Below, piece by piece: positions 48,712 through 58,497 of a stretch of 64,000 nt of DNA; within the stretch, counting starts at the first letter, position 1; each line of letters opens with the position of its first letter. Location: NCBI GenBank assembly GCA_028376765.1, contig JAONBD010000005.1, positions 1 to 64,000 on the forward strand, given 5' to 3'. The stretch is from Candidatus Kapaibacterium sp. GTDB lineage: Bacteria > Bacteroidota > Ignavibacteria > Kapaibacteriales > UBA2268. Below the pieces are notes generated by a model. It saw only the letters and a program-made list of their open reading frames with translations. It searched no databases and was not told where the DNA came from. Made by a program: the position numbers and the translations under genes.

Positions 48712-49671
48712 ATGCCAACAGCAATATCTGGTGGTGGGAGAATACGTACGAACATTCCTGCGATGAATGCGTACAACGCGCTTTTAACGTCTGGCAACAA
48801 GATTGCCAATAGCCAGTTGAGATTATCAACAGGTAAAAGAATCAACTCAGCAGCCGATGATGTTTCGGGTTACATTACTTCGAGAAACTTATCTGCAAGA
48901 AATTCAGCGTTAAAAGCTGCTTTGAACTCAGTTGGTGATGCGAAAAATGTAACAGCAATCACTAATGATGCACTTGACAATATCGGAAATTTGTTAATTC
49001 AAATTAAAGAATCTGCAAGTATTGCTTCTTCTGGAGCAATGGGAACTGACGAAAAAGTTGCCTTAGCAAAAAGTGCTTTCAGACTTTCTGAACAAATTCA
49101 ATTTATAACTGATTCAACAGTATTTGGTGGCGAGCAATTATTACAGGGAAGTTACTCTGGTGATTGGACTATCGGTTACTATGCAAATGAAGATTTGTTA
49201 GAAATTGATATAGATTTGACAACAAATAATGCAGATTATAATGTTGAAAGTCAGAACTTTAACTTGAACGCAACAAGTGCTGCTTTAGCTTCTGCTGGTG
49301 GAAACACAGATATTTTTGCAGGTGTTACTGGTCTAAATTTACAGGCCTTGGACAGTGTAGCTGCTGATGATCTTGGTATCTTTGGCGAAACACAAGTTAA
49401 AACTACAATTACATCATTAGCAGCAGCTATTGATAATGTATCGAATGTAGCGGCTTATTTAGGTGGGATACAAGTTCGTTTAGACTCTCAAAACGACTTG
49501 TTAAATTCACAAATTACTAATTACTCTGCAGCAATCTCTAGAATTGAAGATGCTGATGTTGCTCAAGAGCAATTGAGTTTAGTTAAGAACCAGTTCTTGC
49601 AACAGGCTTCTACTATCTCTTTAGCTCAAGCAAACCAAACTCCAAGTCAGTTCCTTCAACTATTCGGTTAA
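48712..49671 (+). CDS. fliC: Flagellin
   Basis: N-terminal LRLSTGKRINSAADDVSGYITSRNL; C-terminal RIEDADVAQEQLSLVKNQFLQQASTISLAQANQTPSQFLQLFG. Confidence 0.95.
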   Translation: MPTAISGGGRIRTNIPAMNAYNALLTSGNKIANSQLRLSTGKRINSAADDVSGYITSRNLSARNSALKAALNSVGDAKNVTAITNDALDNIGNLLIQIKESASIASSGAMGTDEKVALAKSAFRLSEQIQFITDSTVFGGEQLLQGSYSGDWTIGYYANEDLLEIDIDLTTNNADYNVESQNFNLNATSAALASAGGNTDIFAGVTGLNLQALDSVAADDLGIFGETQVKTTITSLAAAIDNVSNVAAYLGGIQVRLDSQNDLLNSQITNYSAAISRIEDADVAQEQLSLVKNQFLQQASTISLAQANQTPSQFLQLFG

Positions 49672-49728
49672 TAGTTAAAGAATTTGGCAGGATTTTAGCT
49701 GCAAAGAATAATAAAGTATTACCTATAA

Positions 49729-49765
49729 GACAGCTCATTAAAATATTTTTTGGGCTGTCCTTTTG
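49729..49765 (+). terminator. Terminator-like hairpin between flagellin and fliS
   Basis: GACAGCTC-N15-GGGCTGTC followed by CTTTT. Confidence 0.6.
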
Positions 49766-49788
49766 TAAAACTAAAACGGGAAAATACT

Positions 49789-50145
49789 ATGTCTCATGCA
49801 GCTAAACAATTAGCAGCAACTAAAGCTTACGGTGGATCTGGTAAGAATGGCAAACTTCCTTCATACATAGAACAAGAAGTGATGTCATGGAGCAAAGAGA
49901 AAATTATTCTCAAAATGTATGATCTTTTTATTGTAAGCTGTAAAAGAAAAGATGTCAATAAAATGGGTAAAGTACTCATCGAATTGATGGGATCTCTAAA
50001 CTTCGATTATGGCGATATGTCGACAAGGTTATACCGATTATATGAATATTGTCAAAGATGCATATTTCAAAGAAAGTTTGATGAAGCACTTCATATAATC
50101 AAAGAATTAAGAGATACATGGTCTCAAACATTCGAATTGGAATAA
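49789..50145 (+). CDS. fliS: Flagellar export chaperone FliS
   Basis: KIILKMYDLFIVSCKRKDVNKMGKVLIELMGSLNFDYGDMSTRLYRLYEYCQRCIF; start corrected from TTG 49750 to ATG. Confidence 0.8.
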   Translation: MSHAAKQLAATKAYGGSGKNGKLPSYIEQEVMSWSKEKIILKMYDLFIVSCKRKDVNKMGKVLIELMGSLNFDYGDMSTRLYRLYEYCQRCIFQRKFDEALHIIKELRDTWSQTFELE

Positions 50146-50185
50146 TTTTAGTAGATTTAAGTACAAACTAATTTAAGATAATAAA

Positions 50186-51595
50186 ATGGCAGATATTTTT
50201 AGCACAGGTGGAACTGGGAATCAATTAGATAGTCTAATTGAAACTTATCGTTCTACTTTTGATGATCAAAAAAATAGACTTCTTAGTGAGAAATCTAATT
50301 TGGAGAGAAGTTCATCATATTTTAATGCTTTAAATGGTCGTTTAAATGGTATAATTTCTCAGCTTGATGGTTTCGAAAGAAGCGATGCTGCTGATAACTT
50401 TACTGTTAAAAAAGTAACATCATCCAATTCTGATTATGTGACTGCAACTGCCAAAGGAAATGCAATTGATGGTTTAAGTACAATAAAAGTAAAACAGCTA
50501 GCAAGAAATGATAGATTGCTTTCCGGACAAATCAAGCCTGATGAAGAATTTGGTTTATCCGGAGAACAAACAATTTCCTTCACTGTTGATGGTGAACAGA
50601 AATCTGTTACTCTCGAGCTAGATGGTACAGAAACCAAAAAAGAAGCATTAACTAAAGTTGTTGAAGCCATAAATGATGCAGAAATAAACATCTCGGCTGG
50701 ATTGTTGAATCAGAGTAGTGATGCTCTTAGATTTTCTTTGCGTGCCGATGATACAGGCGAAAAAAACAAAGTTGATTTTGCAGACAATGCAATTTTTACA
50801 GCTTTAGGTCTCACAAGAGATGCTTTGAATATGGATAACCCCGATGGCGAAAGATTACAGCAAACAGGAAATGAAGCTGGTTTTCAATCAGGTAATTTAA
50901 CTGATTTAAATGCATTGGCTGAAATAAACGGAGTTGACATTTCAAGATCTTCTAATACTTTTGACGATGTATTAACCGATGTTTCATTCAACCTTTTAAA
51001 AGTCCAAGAAGAAGATGAAAGTGAAATAACATTGAATATTGAAGTTAACCCTGATTCAGTTAAAAGTTACCTTCAACCATTTGTTGATTCTTATAACAAC
51101 CTAATAGGTTTCTTAAACTCTGATAGAACTATGTTGCGTTCAGATGCGGCAATTAGTTCATTAAGATTCCAACTAAGAGACACACTTACCCAAAACGTAA
51201 AAGGTTTATCAGAAGATGACCCAGAATACATAAGTAATTTTGGCTTTGGGATTGCAAGCAACGGAACACTATCAATAAATGATACAGAAGCACTAGAAAA
51301 TATTTTAGAATCAGATCCAGATGTTTTGTCTAATTTCTTTTTAGGCGAAGGCGGATTTGTATCAAAAATTAAAAATGTTGTTAATCGTGTAAAAAGTGAA
51401 GATAATGATCTAATTAAAGATAGAACATTGGACTTCTCGCAACGAATAGCAAGACAAGATGATAGAATAGAAACTTTAGAAAGTAGAATAGACAGGCAAG
51501 CGGCGGCTCAGAGAGAGCAATACACTTCGCTGCTATCAACCTATTATGACGCTCAGCAGCAATATTCTTCTTTTAACAGTATAAACAACTTCTAA
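50186..51595 (+). CDS. fliD: Flagellar filament cap protein FliD
   Basis: N-terminal GTGNQLDSLIETYRSTFDDQKNRLLSEKSNLE; LRFSLRADDTGEKN; C-terminal coiled coil and FliD placement after flagellin/fliS. Confidence 0.85.
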   Translation: MADIFSTGGTGNQLDSLIETYRSTFDDQKNRLLSEKSNLERSSSYFNALNGRLNGIISQLDGFERSDAADNFTVKKVTSSNSDYVTATAKGNAIDGLSTIKVKQLARNDRLLSGQIKPDEEFGLSGEQTISFTVDGEQKSVTLELDGTETKKEALTKVVEAINDAEINISAGLLNQSSDALRFSLRADDTGEKNKVDFADNAIFTALGLTRDALNMDNPDGERLQQTGNEAGFQSGNLTDLNALAEINGVDISRSSNTFDDVLTDVSFNLLKVQEEDESEITLNIEVNPDSVKSYLQPFVDSYNNLIGFLNSDRTMLRSDAAISSLRFQLRDTLTQNVKGLSEDDPEYISNFGFGIASNGTLSINDTEALENILESDPDVLSNFFLGEGGFVSKIKNVVNRVKSEDNDLIKDRTLDFSQRIARQDDRIETLESRIDRQAAAQREQYTSLLSTYYDAQQQYSSFNSINNF

Positions 51596-51613
51596 TTTAT
51601 ACAGTATAAAAAA

Positions 51614-51997
51614 ATGATTGAACCAGTTTCAAATTTAGATCAAGCTCGGCAATCAACTTATCTTAGTATGCACAAAGATAAGGAGGTAAAACTTGATACT
51701 AATTCTTTGATTACTGATTTTATTAAAGAAAATCAAATTAAAAAAATTAATGAGTCATCAAAAAAAGTTGACTCAGAAAGTGTTAAAGACTTTGAAAGTA
51801 AGCTAAACGATTTTTTAAAAGAAGAAAATCTTACTTTAGAATTTAAAAAAGATGACGATACACAAAAAATGGTGATGAAGTTAATAGATAATGAAACTGA
51901 TGAGATAATTAAACAATTCCCACCAGAGATTTCTCTGCAAATTGCTAAAATGGTATCATCATTATTAAATAATAATATAACAAGTGCTAAAGTATAA
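51614..51997 (+). CDS. flaG: FlaG-family flagellar protein
   Basis: LNDFLKEENLTLEFKKDDDTQKMVMKLIDNETDEIIKQFPPEISLQIAKMV. Confidence 0.8.
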   Translation: MIEPVSNLDQARQSTYLSMHKDKEVKLDTNSLITDFIKENQIKKINESSKKVDSESVKDFESKLNDFLKEENLTLEFKKDDDTQKMVMKLIDNETDEIIKQFPPEISLQIAKMVSSLLNNNITSAKV

Positions 51998-52003
51998 GTA
52001 GAA

Positions 52004-52336
52004 ATGGACGATATATTAATTGAAATAGAAACAAAGAATTGTGAGATAGAGAGTCTATTAGATAAGGATTACAATTTTTCTTTGGATGATGTGTCGAATA
52101 TCAATAAATTGTACGTTGAAAAAAAAGATTTAATTGAAAAGTTTGTTTCTGAACGAGTTAAAGATCATAATGTAAGTTTAGTTAATTCTAATAAATCTTA
52201 CTGGAAAAATAAATTTGACAAATACTTGAGTAAAGATAAAGAAGTCCTTGATAAATTAGATGAAAAAATCCAATATTTGGCACAGTCATTGAAACAAAAT
52301 CAGGGCAATAAGAAATTATTAATTTATAATAAGTAA
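52004..52336 (+). CDS. Small helical protein, candidate FlgN/FliT-type flagellar chaperone
   Basis: Size, predicted helical heptads and position between flaG and flgM. Confidence 0.4.
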   Translation: MDDILIEIETKNCEIESLLDKDYNFSLDDVSNINKLYVEKKDLIEKFVSERVKDHNVSLVNSNKSYWKNKFDKYLSKDKEVLDKLDEKIQYLAQSLKQNQGNKKLLIYNK

Positions 52337-52341
52337 ATAAA

Positions 52342-52593
52342 ATGAACATAAATTTAGTAAACAAGGGTGCATCTCTTTATACCACTCAAGAGAAAAAAGC
52401 TCAAGAAACAAAGCAAGAAGAAGTTGCTAGTTCTGGTGTACAAAGAGGAGAAGATAAATTGGAACTTTCTAGTCAAGCACAACAACTGTCAAATGTTCAA
52501 CAAAGAATTGAACAAGGCTTTTATGATAGACCAGAAGTATTGAGACAAGTAGCAAGAAGAATCAGTAACGAGATTGATTCTGGCGATTCTTAA
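52342..52593 (+). CDS. flgM: Anti-sigma-28 factor FlgM
   Basis: DKLELSSQAQQLSNVQQRIEQGFYDRPEVLRQVARRI resembles the FlgM C-terminal domain. Confidence 0.75.
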   Translation: MNINLVNKGASLYTTQEKKAQETKQEEVASSGVQRGEDKLELSSQAQQLSNVQQRIEQGFYDRPEVLRQVARRISNEIDSGDS

Positions 52594-52620
52594 TAATCCT
52601 TGAAAAAAATTATATAAAAA

Positions 52621-52654
52621 AAAAGCCTCTTAATTTATTAAGAGGCTTTTTTTT
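52621..52654. terminator. Bidirectional terminator between flgM and nuoK
   Basis: Perfect 13-bp stem AAAAGCCTCTTAA-ttta-TTAAGAGGCTTTT with T run. Confidence 0.9.
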
Positions 52655-52677
52655 ATATTTTTTTTGTGTTCACTACA

Positions 52678-52995
52678 TTACCATTTTAAGAGGTTAACCT
52701 CATCAATATTGATAGTTTTCATATTTCTAAAAAGTGCTAGCACAATAGCCAATCCAACTGCAGCTTCTGCTGCGGCAACAGCCATAATAAAGAATACAAA
52801 TACTTGACCGTTTGAATCGCCTAAGTAAGCAGAAAACGTAACTAATGTTAAGTTTACTGCATTTAGCATTAGCTCAACGCACATAAAAACTATGATAGCA
52901 TTTCTTCTGGTTAATACACCAATTGCACCAATTGAAAAAATAACACCAGAAAGGGTTAGATAATGTTCTATTGAAATATTATTCAAAAATTCCAT
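52678..52995 (-). CDS. nuoK: NADH-quinone oxidoreductase subunit K
   Basis: [48 protein letters not shown]. Confidence 0.95.
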   Translation of the reverse strand: MEFLNNISIEHYLTLSGVIFSIGAIGVLTRRNAIIVFMCVELMLNAVNLTLVTFSAYLGDSNGQVFVFFIMAVAAAEAAVGLAIVLALFRNMKTINIDEVNLLKW

Positions 52996-52996
52996 A

Positions 52997-53530
52997 TTAA
53001 TATTCCCCTCTTAAATTTTTATCACTTGGTTTTTTTCTTGCCAAAATTAATGCTCCAACTACTGCAACTAGTAATATTAATGTAATAGCTTCAAAATGGA
53101 ACAAGTAATCTTGAATCAATATTCTACCTAATTGCTCTACAGATCCAGCTGCTACTGCTGTATTTGGTAGCATTGTCATATCAGAATCGGAGAAAATTAG
53201 TATTATAAAAAATGTTGCTGTCAAAAGAGACCCAAGAGCATATCCACTAATCTTCCTCATGGAGGAGCCTTCTTTTAGCTTTTCTTCGTTACCTAAGTTC
53301 AATAACATTATTACAAATATTACAAGAACCATTATAGCTCCAGCATAAACTAGAACCTGGAGTACTGCTATAAACTCCGCCTGCAAGGTAAGATATAGAC
53401 CTGCTAACATAAAAAAATGAAAAACCAATGCCATTGCAGAGCTAACTGGGTTCCTGGCACTAATTGTTCCAACAGCTCCTGCGATTGCTAGGATGCCTAA
53501 TATCCAAAAAAATACTGTTTGTAAAGCCAC
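52997..53530 (-). CDS. nuoJ: NADH-quinone oxidoreductase subunit J
   Basis: [53 protein letters not shown]. Confidence 0.95.
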   Translation of the reverse strand: MALQTVFFWILGILAIAGAVGTISARNPVSSAMALVFHFFMLAGLYLTLQAEFIAVLQVLVYAGAIMVLVIFVIMLLNLGNEEKLKEGSSMRKISGYALGSLLTATFFIILIFSDSDMTMLPNTAVAAGSVEQLGRILIQDYLFHFEAITLILLVAVVGALILARKKPSDKNLRGEY

Positions 53531-53595
53531 TTTTAGCCAATTTTAATTGTTGTATAATTTCAAAAATAATAAAAATTTTGCTCTTGTCAATATGA

Positions 53596-55608
53596 TTATT
53601 TAATTAATCTGACACTAGCGACACCTTTTATCTCATAAATTTTGTTCATTAGCTTCCGAAGATCAAATTCAATTATAAACTTTACTGTTACTTTTGCTTC
53701 AAATTTCAGTTCATAATCCTCTAATTGTACCGATTCTATATTGAGTACATCTATGGAAACCATCATACTAAGAATATCAAAAATAATATTTTGCTTCTTC
53801 TCTCCTTTTATTATAAAGGAATAAATAAGACCCTTAGAAACTAATTCTCTATTATTTGTCTCAATATTACTAAATCCATAATCAATTTTAAACTTCAAAA
53901 AGTCAATTGCTTTATTTACAAATTCACTTCGCTCGGATAGAGATAAATAAAAATCTTCTTTTTCTTTGAAATTCATCTCCCTGTAGAGCTTTTTAAAATC
54001 CATATCATTGATTACTAAATCATGTTTTTTTAATGCTAGCTTCCAATTTTTTTCACCTTCATCGATTTTATATTTTTTTATAGATTTAAGATACTTATTA
54101 ATTCCGGACTTTGCTTTTGGAGTAATAACTAAGTTAAGATCATTTTTATCAGGAGAATGTGAGTCGTTTGTAATTATTTCTACTTGATCCCCGTTATGCA
54201 TTTTATAATCGAGCGGTACTTCCTTACCATTAACTAATGCACCTACACATTTCATTCCAAGGTCAGAATGGATTTCATAAGCAAAATCGAGAGGAGAGGA
54301 ATCTTTAGGGAAAATCAGCATTTCATTGTTTGGTGTAAAAACGTGAATTTCATCAAAGAATAGATTTTTCTTAAGGCTATCAACAAGTTGATCCGATGAT
54401 AAATTGTGTCTATTTTCAAACAAATCTTTTACTGAATCAAGCCATTGCCCAACGTGAATTTCATCAAATACACTTTTTACAGGTAATAGCCCTCTTTTAT
54501 AATTGAAATGAGCCGCCATACCCTCTTCTGCAAAATCGTGCATTTGCTCTGTTCTAATTTGAACTTCAACGGGTTTACGTTGTGGTCCTAAAACAGCAAA
54601 ATGAAGTGAACGATAGCCATTTTTTTTTGGTTTACTTACATAATCTTTAAATGTCTCTGGGATAGGTTGATATAAAGATGCAACCAAACCGTAAACATAA
54701 AATAGTGAGTTTGGATTCTCATATTTGACAATAATTCTCATTGCAATTAAATCGTACAGCTCTTCCAGTGGTTTATTCCTAGCTCTCATCTTATTAAAGA
54801 TAGAGTAGATATGTTTTGCACGTGAACTCACATCAAAAGAAATATCATTCGATTTTATGTAGGGGTCACTGTTTAATAGTTTATTTACTGGCTGAATAAA
54901 TTTTGAAGCATAATCTTCTCTTTCCTTTCTAGTGTTCAGGAGTTTATTCTTTATTTCATAAAATGCTTCTGGATTTATAAATTTAAATGATAAATCTTCT
55001 AATTGCCATTTAATATTTCTAAGTCCAAATCTATTTGCAAATGGAACATAAATTTCCATTGTTTCGTTAGCTATTTCTTTCTGATGATAAAGTTCGTTAC
55101 TCTGTAAATGCCGCATTGTATAGAGTCTCATAGCAAGTTTGAATAACAAAATTCTAACATCTGTTGATAGAGATATTAATAATTTTCTAAAGCTCTCTAA
55201 ATGTTCTAGTTCAATCTCACTTTCTTTCTCTATTGCTTTTATTTTATTCAACCCGTCTATTATAATAGAGACGGTTTCGCCAAATTCAGACCTAATTTTT
55301 TTTAAATTGAAATTAGTATCAAAATCATATAAATCGAATATAAAAGCGACAATCAAAGATTGCTCATCTAAGTGAATTTCATTAACTACTATTTGGGCAA
55401 TTTCAATATTAAATTTAACAGAATACTCACTTTCCACATTTGCTTTTATATCTAAACAAAATTGAAAAGCTTTATTAACATTATCTTCATTAAATTTACT
55501 AAAAGAATTTTTAGCACTTTCAATTATATTTTGAAATTGTATTTGAATTGTATTATCTTTAGCTTGTATGCTCATGAATTTATTTTTGAAGTTAAACTTA
55601 AATTCCAA
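53596..55608 (-). CDS. RelA/SpoT-homolog (RSH) (p)ppGpp synthetase with apparently degenerate HD domain
   Basis: Synthetase motifs YDLIAMRIIV, KPKKNGYRSLHFAVLGP, VEVQIRTEQMHDFAEEGMAAHFNYKRG; TGS EIHVFTPNNEMLIFPKDSSPLDFAYEIH; HD motifs not conserved. Confidence 0.85.
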   Translation of the reverse strand: MEFKFNFKNKFMSIQAKDNTIQIQFQNIIESAKNSFSKFNEDNVNKAFQFCLDIKANVESEYSVKFNIEIAQIVVNEIHLDEQSLIVAFIFDLYDFDTNFNLKKIRSEFGETVSIIIDGLNKIKAIEKESEIELEHLESFRKLLISLSTDVRILLFKLAMRLYTMRHLQSNELYHQKEIANETMEIYVPFANRFGLRNIKWQLEDLSFKFINPEAFYEIKNKLLNTRKEREDYASKFIQPVNKLLNSDPYIKSNDISFDVSSRAKHIYSIFNKMRARNKPLEELYDLIAMRIIVKYENPNSLFYVYGLVASLYQPIPETFKDYVSKPKKNGYRSLHFAVLGPQRKPVEVQIRTEQMHDFAEEGMAAHFNYKRGLLPVKSVFDEIHVGQWLDSVKDLFENRHNLSSDQLVDSLKKNLFFDEIHVFTPNNEMLIFPKDSSPLDFAYEIHSDLGMKCVGALVNGKEVPLDYKMHNGDQVEIITNDSHSPDKNDLNLVITPKAKSGINKYLKSIKKYKIDEGEKNWKLALKKHDLVINDMDFKKLYREMNFKEKEDFYLSLSERSEFVNKAIDFLKFKIDYGFSNIETNNRELVSKGLIYSFIIKGEKKQNIIFDILSMMVSIDVLNIESVQLEDYELKFEAKVTVKFIIEFDLRKLMNKIYEIKGVASVRLIK

Positions 55609-55663
55609 ATGTAATATACTAATTTTATAATTTAGTAAAATATCAAACTTATCTAATTAATTT

Positions 55664-56665
55664 ATGTCAGAAATTGAGTCAAGAAAGTCAAATCATCCAT
55701 TTTTAATCGGAATCTTTGTATTTAGTGCTATTGCAATTTCGATATTGGCTATATTTTGGCTTGGAGCAAATAAATTTTTTGAAGAGCGAAATTATTATGT
55801 CACCTATTTTGATTCCTCTATTGAAGGATTAGAACAGGGTTCGGCTGTAAAATACCAAGGTGTTCCAGTTGGTACAATTTATAAAGTAAATGTAGCTAGT
55901 GATGGGCAGTTGATTGAAATAATTATGCAAATTGATAAAAAAATATCTATCGATGATAGCCTACGAATTAAAACAGTTATGGCTGGGATTGCAGGTGGGA
56001 AATTTTTACAATTACACTTTACTGATAACCCCTATATGCTTAAAAATCACCCCAAAGTAGATTTTGAATTGCCAGAGGGTGTAAAATCAGTTATTAAATC
56101 TACTCCATCTGATATTGAAGAAATTACGGTCGCAACACAAAAAGTGATTAATAATTTAAAACAACTAGAAATTGCAAAGATTTCGCAAGGATCCTTAGAC
56201 TTTCTAAAAAGTTCCACACAGTTTTTAGATACAGCTACCAGCTTTTTATCAAACGATGAATTTAGAGAGATTATATTAAATATACGAGAGAGTTCGGAGA
56301 ATCTGAACCTTATGATTGAAAAATCTAACAATTCCGATGTTGTTGAAAATTTATCTATTACAGCTAATAATCTTATGGAAACCTCGAAGTCCTTGGAGTT
56401 GTTTTCTGCAAAATTACATAATCAGATTGATTCAATGCGGCTCCCATATTATCTTGACAAAATTTATAGTGATTATGATACTTTGATTTCAAAAATGGAA
56501 GTTTCAGTTTCTTTAATTACTTATAGGATGGACGAATTAATCCAAGAAAGTGGTGCGACACTAGAAGAATTTAAAAGAACAAGCAGAAGAATTAGAAATG
56601 CTGCCGAAGACATTAGTGATCAGCCAAGCAGAATATTTAGTGAACCAGCAAGAGATGAGAAATAA
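55664..56665 (+). CDS. MCE/MlaD family protein
   Basis: N-terminal TM; YVTYFDSSIEGLEQGSAVKYQGVPVGTIYKVNV. Confidence 0.88.
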   Translation: MSEIESRKSNHPFLIGIFVFSAIAISILAIFWLGANKFFEERNYYVTYFDSSIEGLEQGSAVKYQGVPVGTIYKVNVASDGQLIEIIMQIDKKISIDDSLRIKTVMAGIAGGKFLQLHFTDNPYMLKNHPKVDFELPEGVKSVIKSTPSDIEEITVATQKVINNLKQLEIAKISQGSLDFLKSSTQFLDTATSFLSNDEFREIILNIRESSENLNLMIEKSNNSDVVENLSITANNLMETSKSLELFSAKLHNQIDSMRLPYYLDKIYSDYDTLISKMEVSVSLITYRMDELIQESGATLEEFKRTSRRIRNAAEDISDQPSRIFSEPARDEK

Positions 56666-58017
56666 TGAATTTTATAAATAAGGATAAAAAACAATTAATT
56701 AAAAATGCTAGGATAATTAACCAATCGAAGATAATAAGTTCTGATTTGTTAATTGAAGGCGAAAGAATTGTTAAAATTGATAATGATATAACTGACGACC
56801 AAGCTAAGTTAATTGACGCTAAAGGTCATTATCTTATACCAGGTATTATTGACGATCAAGTTCATTTTCGTGAACCAGGTCTGACCCATAAAGCAAATAT
56901 ATATACTGAAAGTAGAGCCGCTGTAGCAGGTGGTGTTACATCATTTATGGAAATGCCAAATACAAAGCCACCAGCTTTAACAATAGAAGAACTTGAAAAG
57001 AAATATTCCATCGCAAAAGTTAATTCTCTTGGAAATTATTCCTTTTTTATGGGAACTAGTAATCAGAATGCAGATGAAGCATTAAAAATCAATCCAAAGG
57101 AAATCTGTGGAATAAAGATTTTTATGGGCAGTTCTACTGGAAATATGCTAGTTGATGATACCGAAACTTTAGAAAAAATATTTTGTAACTCACCAACTAT
57201 AACGGCTATCCATTCTGAAGATGAGCAAATAATAAATGACAATTTGCGAATCTATAAAGAAAAATATGGTGAAGAAATTCCATTTGATGCTCACCCTTTA
57301 ATTAGAAATGTAGAAGCTTGTTATAAATCGACAGTAAAAGCTATTGAAATAGCAAATAGGTGCAATGCTAGGTTACACATACTTCATATTTCTACAGGTA
57401 AAGAAACTGATTTATTTAATAATACAATTCCACTTTTGGAAAAAAATATTACAGCTGAAGTTTGCGTTCATCACCTTTGGTACGATTCAAGTGACTATGA
57501 AAAATATGGAAGTCTTATAAAATGCAACCCAGCAATTAAAGAAGCTTCTAATAAAAATAAAATATTGGAAGCGTTACTCGATGATAGAATTGATGTAATA
57601 GCATCTGATCACGCACCACATACTTGGCAAGAAAAACAAAATAAGTATTTGAGTGCACCATCTGGAATACCTTTGGTTTCTCATACGTTAAATGTGATGC
57701 TAGAGCTTTATCATGAGGGTAAAATCAGTTTAGAGAAAATAGTTGAGAAAATGTCACACTCAGTTTCTGATCTATTCAGAATAGAAGATAGAGGTTATAT
57801 AAAAGAAGGTTACTTTGCTGATCTAGCATTATTGGATATAAACGAAAAGTACGAAGTCAACAAATTTAATATCAATTACAAATGTGCATGGTCTCCATTT
57901 GAAGGTGAGACTTTTAAAGGGAAAGTTACAGATACATGGGTATCGGGTCATCATGCTTATAGTAATGGTTTATTTGATGAGTCACAAAAAGGTCATAGAT
58001 TAAAATTTAAATATTAA
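56665..58017 (+). CDS. pyrC: Dihydroorotase/amidohydrolase
   Basis: IPGIIDDQVHFREPGLTHKANI; MEMPNTKPP; HILHISTGKE; VIASDHAPHTWQEK. Confidence 0.85.
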   Translation: MNFINKDKKQLIKNARIINQSKIISSDLLIEGERIVKIDNDITDDQAKLIDAKGHYLIPGIIDDQVHFREPGLTHKANIYTESRAAVAGGVTSFMEMPNTKPPALTIEELEKKYSIAKVNSLGNYSFFMGTSNQNADEALKINPKEICGIKIFMGSSTGNMLVDDTETLEKIFCNSPTITAIHSEDEQIINDNLRIYKEKYGEEIPFDAHPLIRNVEACYKSTVKAIEIANRCNARLHILHISTGKETDLFNNTIPLLEKNITAEVCVHHLWYDSSDYEKYGSLIKCNPAIKEASNKNKILEALLDDRIDVIASDHAPHTWQEKQNKYLSAPSGIPLVSHTLNVMLELYHEGKISLEKIVEKMSHSVSDLFRIEDRGYIKEGYFADLALLDINEKYEVNKFNINYKCAWSPFEGETFKGKVTDTWVSGHHAYSNGLFDESQKGHRLKFKY

Positions 58018-58025
58018 GGTAAGAA

Positions 58026-58487
58026 ATGGAAAATATTTTTGGAAATTTGAACGCAGGAAACAAAAAGTTTGCAATAATCGTAACAAGATGGAACGAGTTT
58101 ATTGTATCCAAATTGCAAGATGGTGCAATTGATGCAATTAGTAGAACAGGTGGAGTTAAAGAGAATATTACAATTTACACTTGCCCAGGATCATTCGAGA
58201 TTCCACTACTCGCAAAAAAAGTCTGCAACACAAAAAAATACGATGCGGTTATTGCTTTAGGAACTGTTATCAGAGGGGCTACTCCCCATTTTGATATGAT
58301 AGCAGCAGAAGTTACTAAAGGGTTAGCCAATGTTTCACTTGATACTGGAGTGCCTATTTCATTTGGTGTACTTACTACTGATACAATCGAACAAGCTATT
58401 GAAAGAGCTGGAACTAAAGCTGGAAATAAGGGCTACGAAGCTGCTATGACTGCTATAGAAATGATTGATCTTTTTGATAAAATTTAA
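58026..58487 (+). CDS. ribH: 6,7-dimethyl-8-ribityllumazine synthase
   Basis: [82 protein letters not shown]. Confidence 0.93.
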   Translation: MENIFGNLNAGNKKFAIIVTRWNEFIVSKLQDGAIDAISRTGGVKENITIYTCPGSFEIPLLAKKVCNTKKYDAVIALGTVIRGATPHFDMIAAEVTKGLANVSLDTGVPISFGVLTTDTIEQAIERAGTKAGNKGYEAAMTAIEMIDLFDKI

Positions 58488-58497
58488 GTCTCACAAT

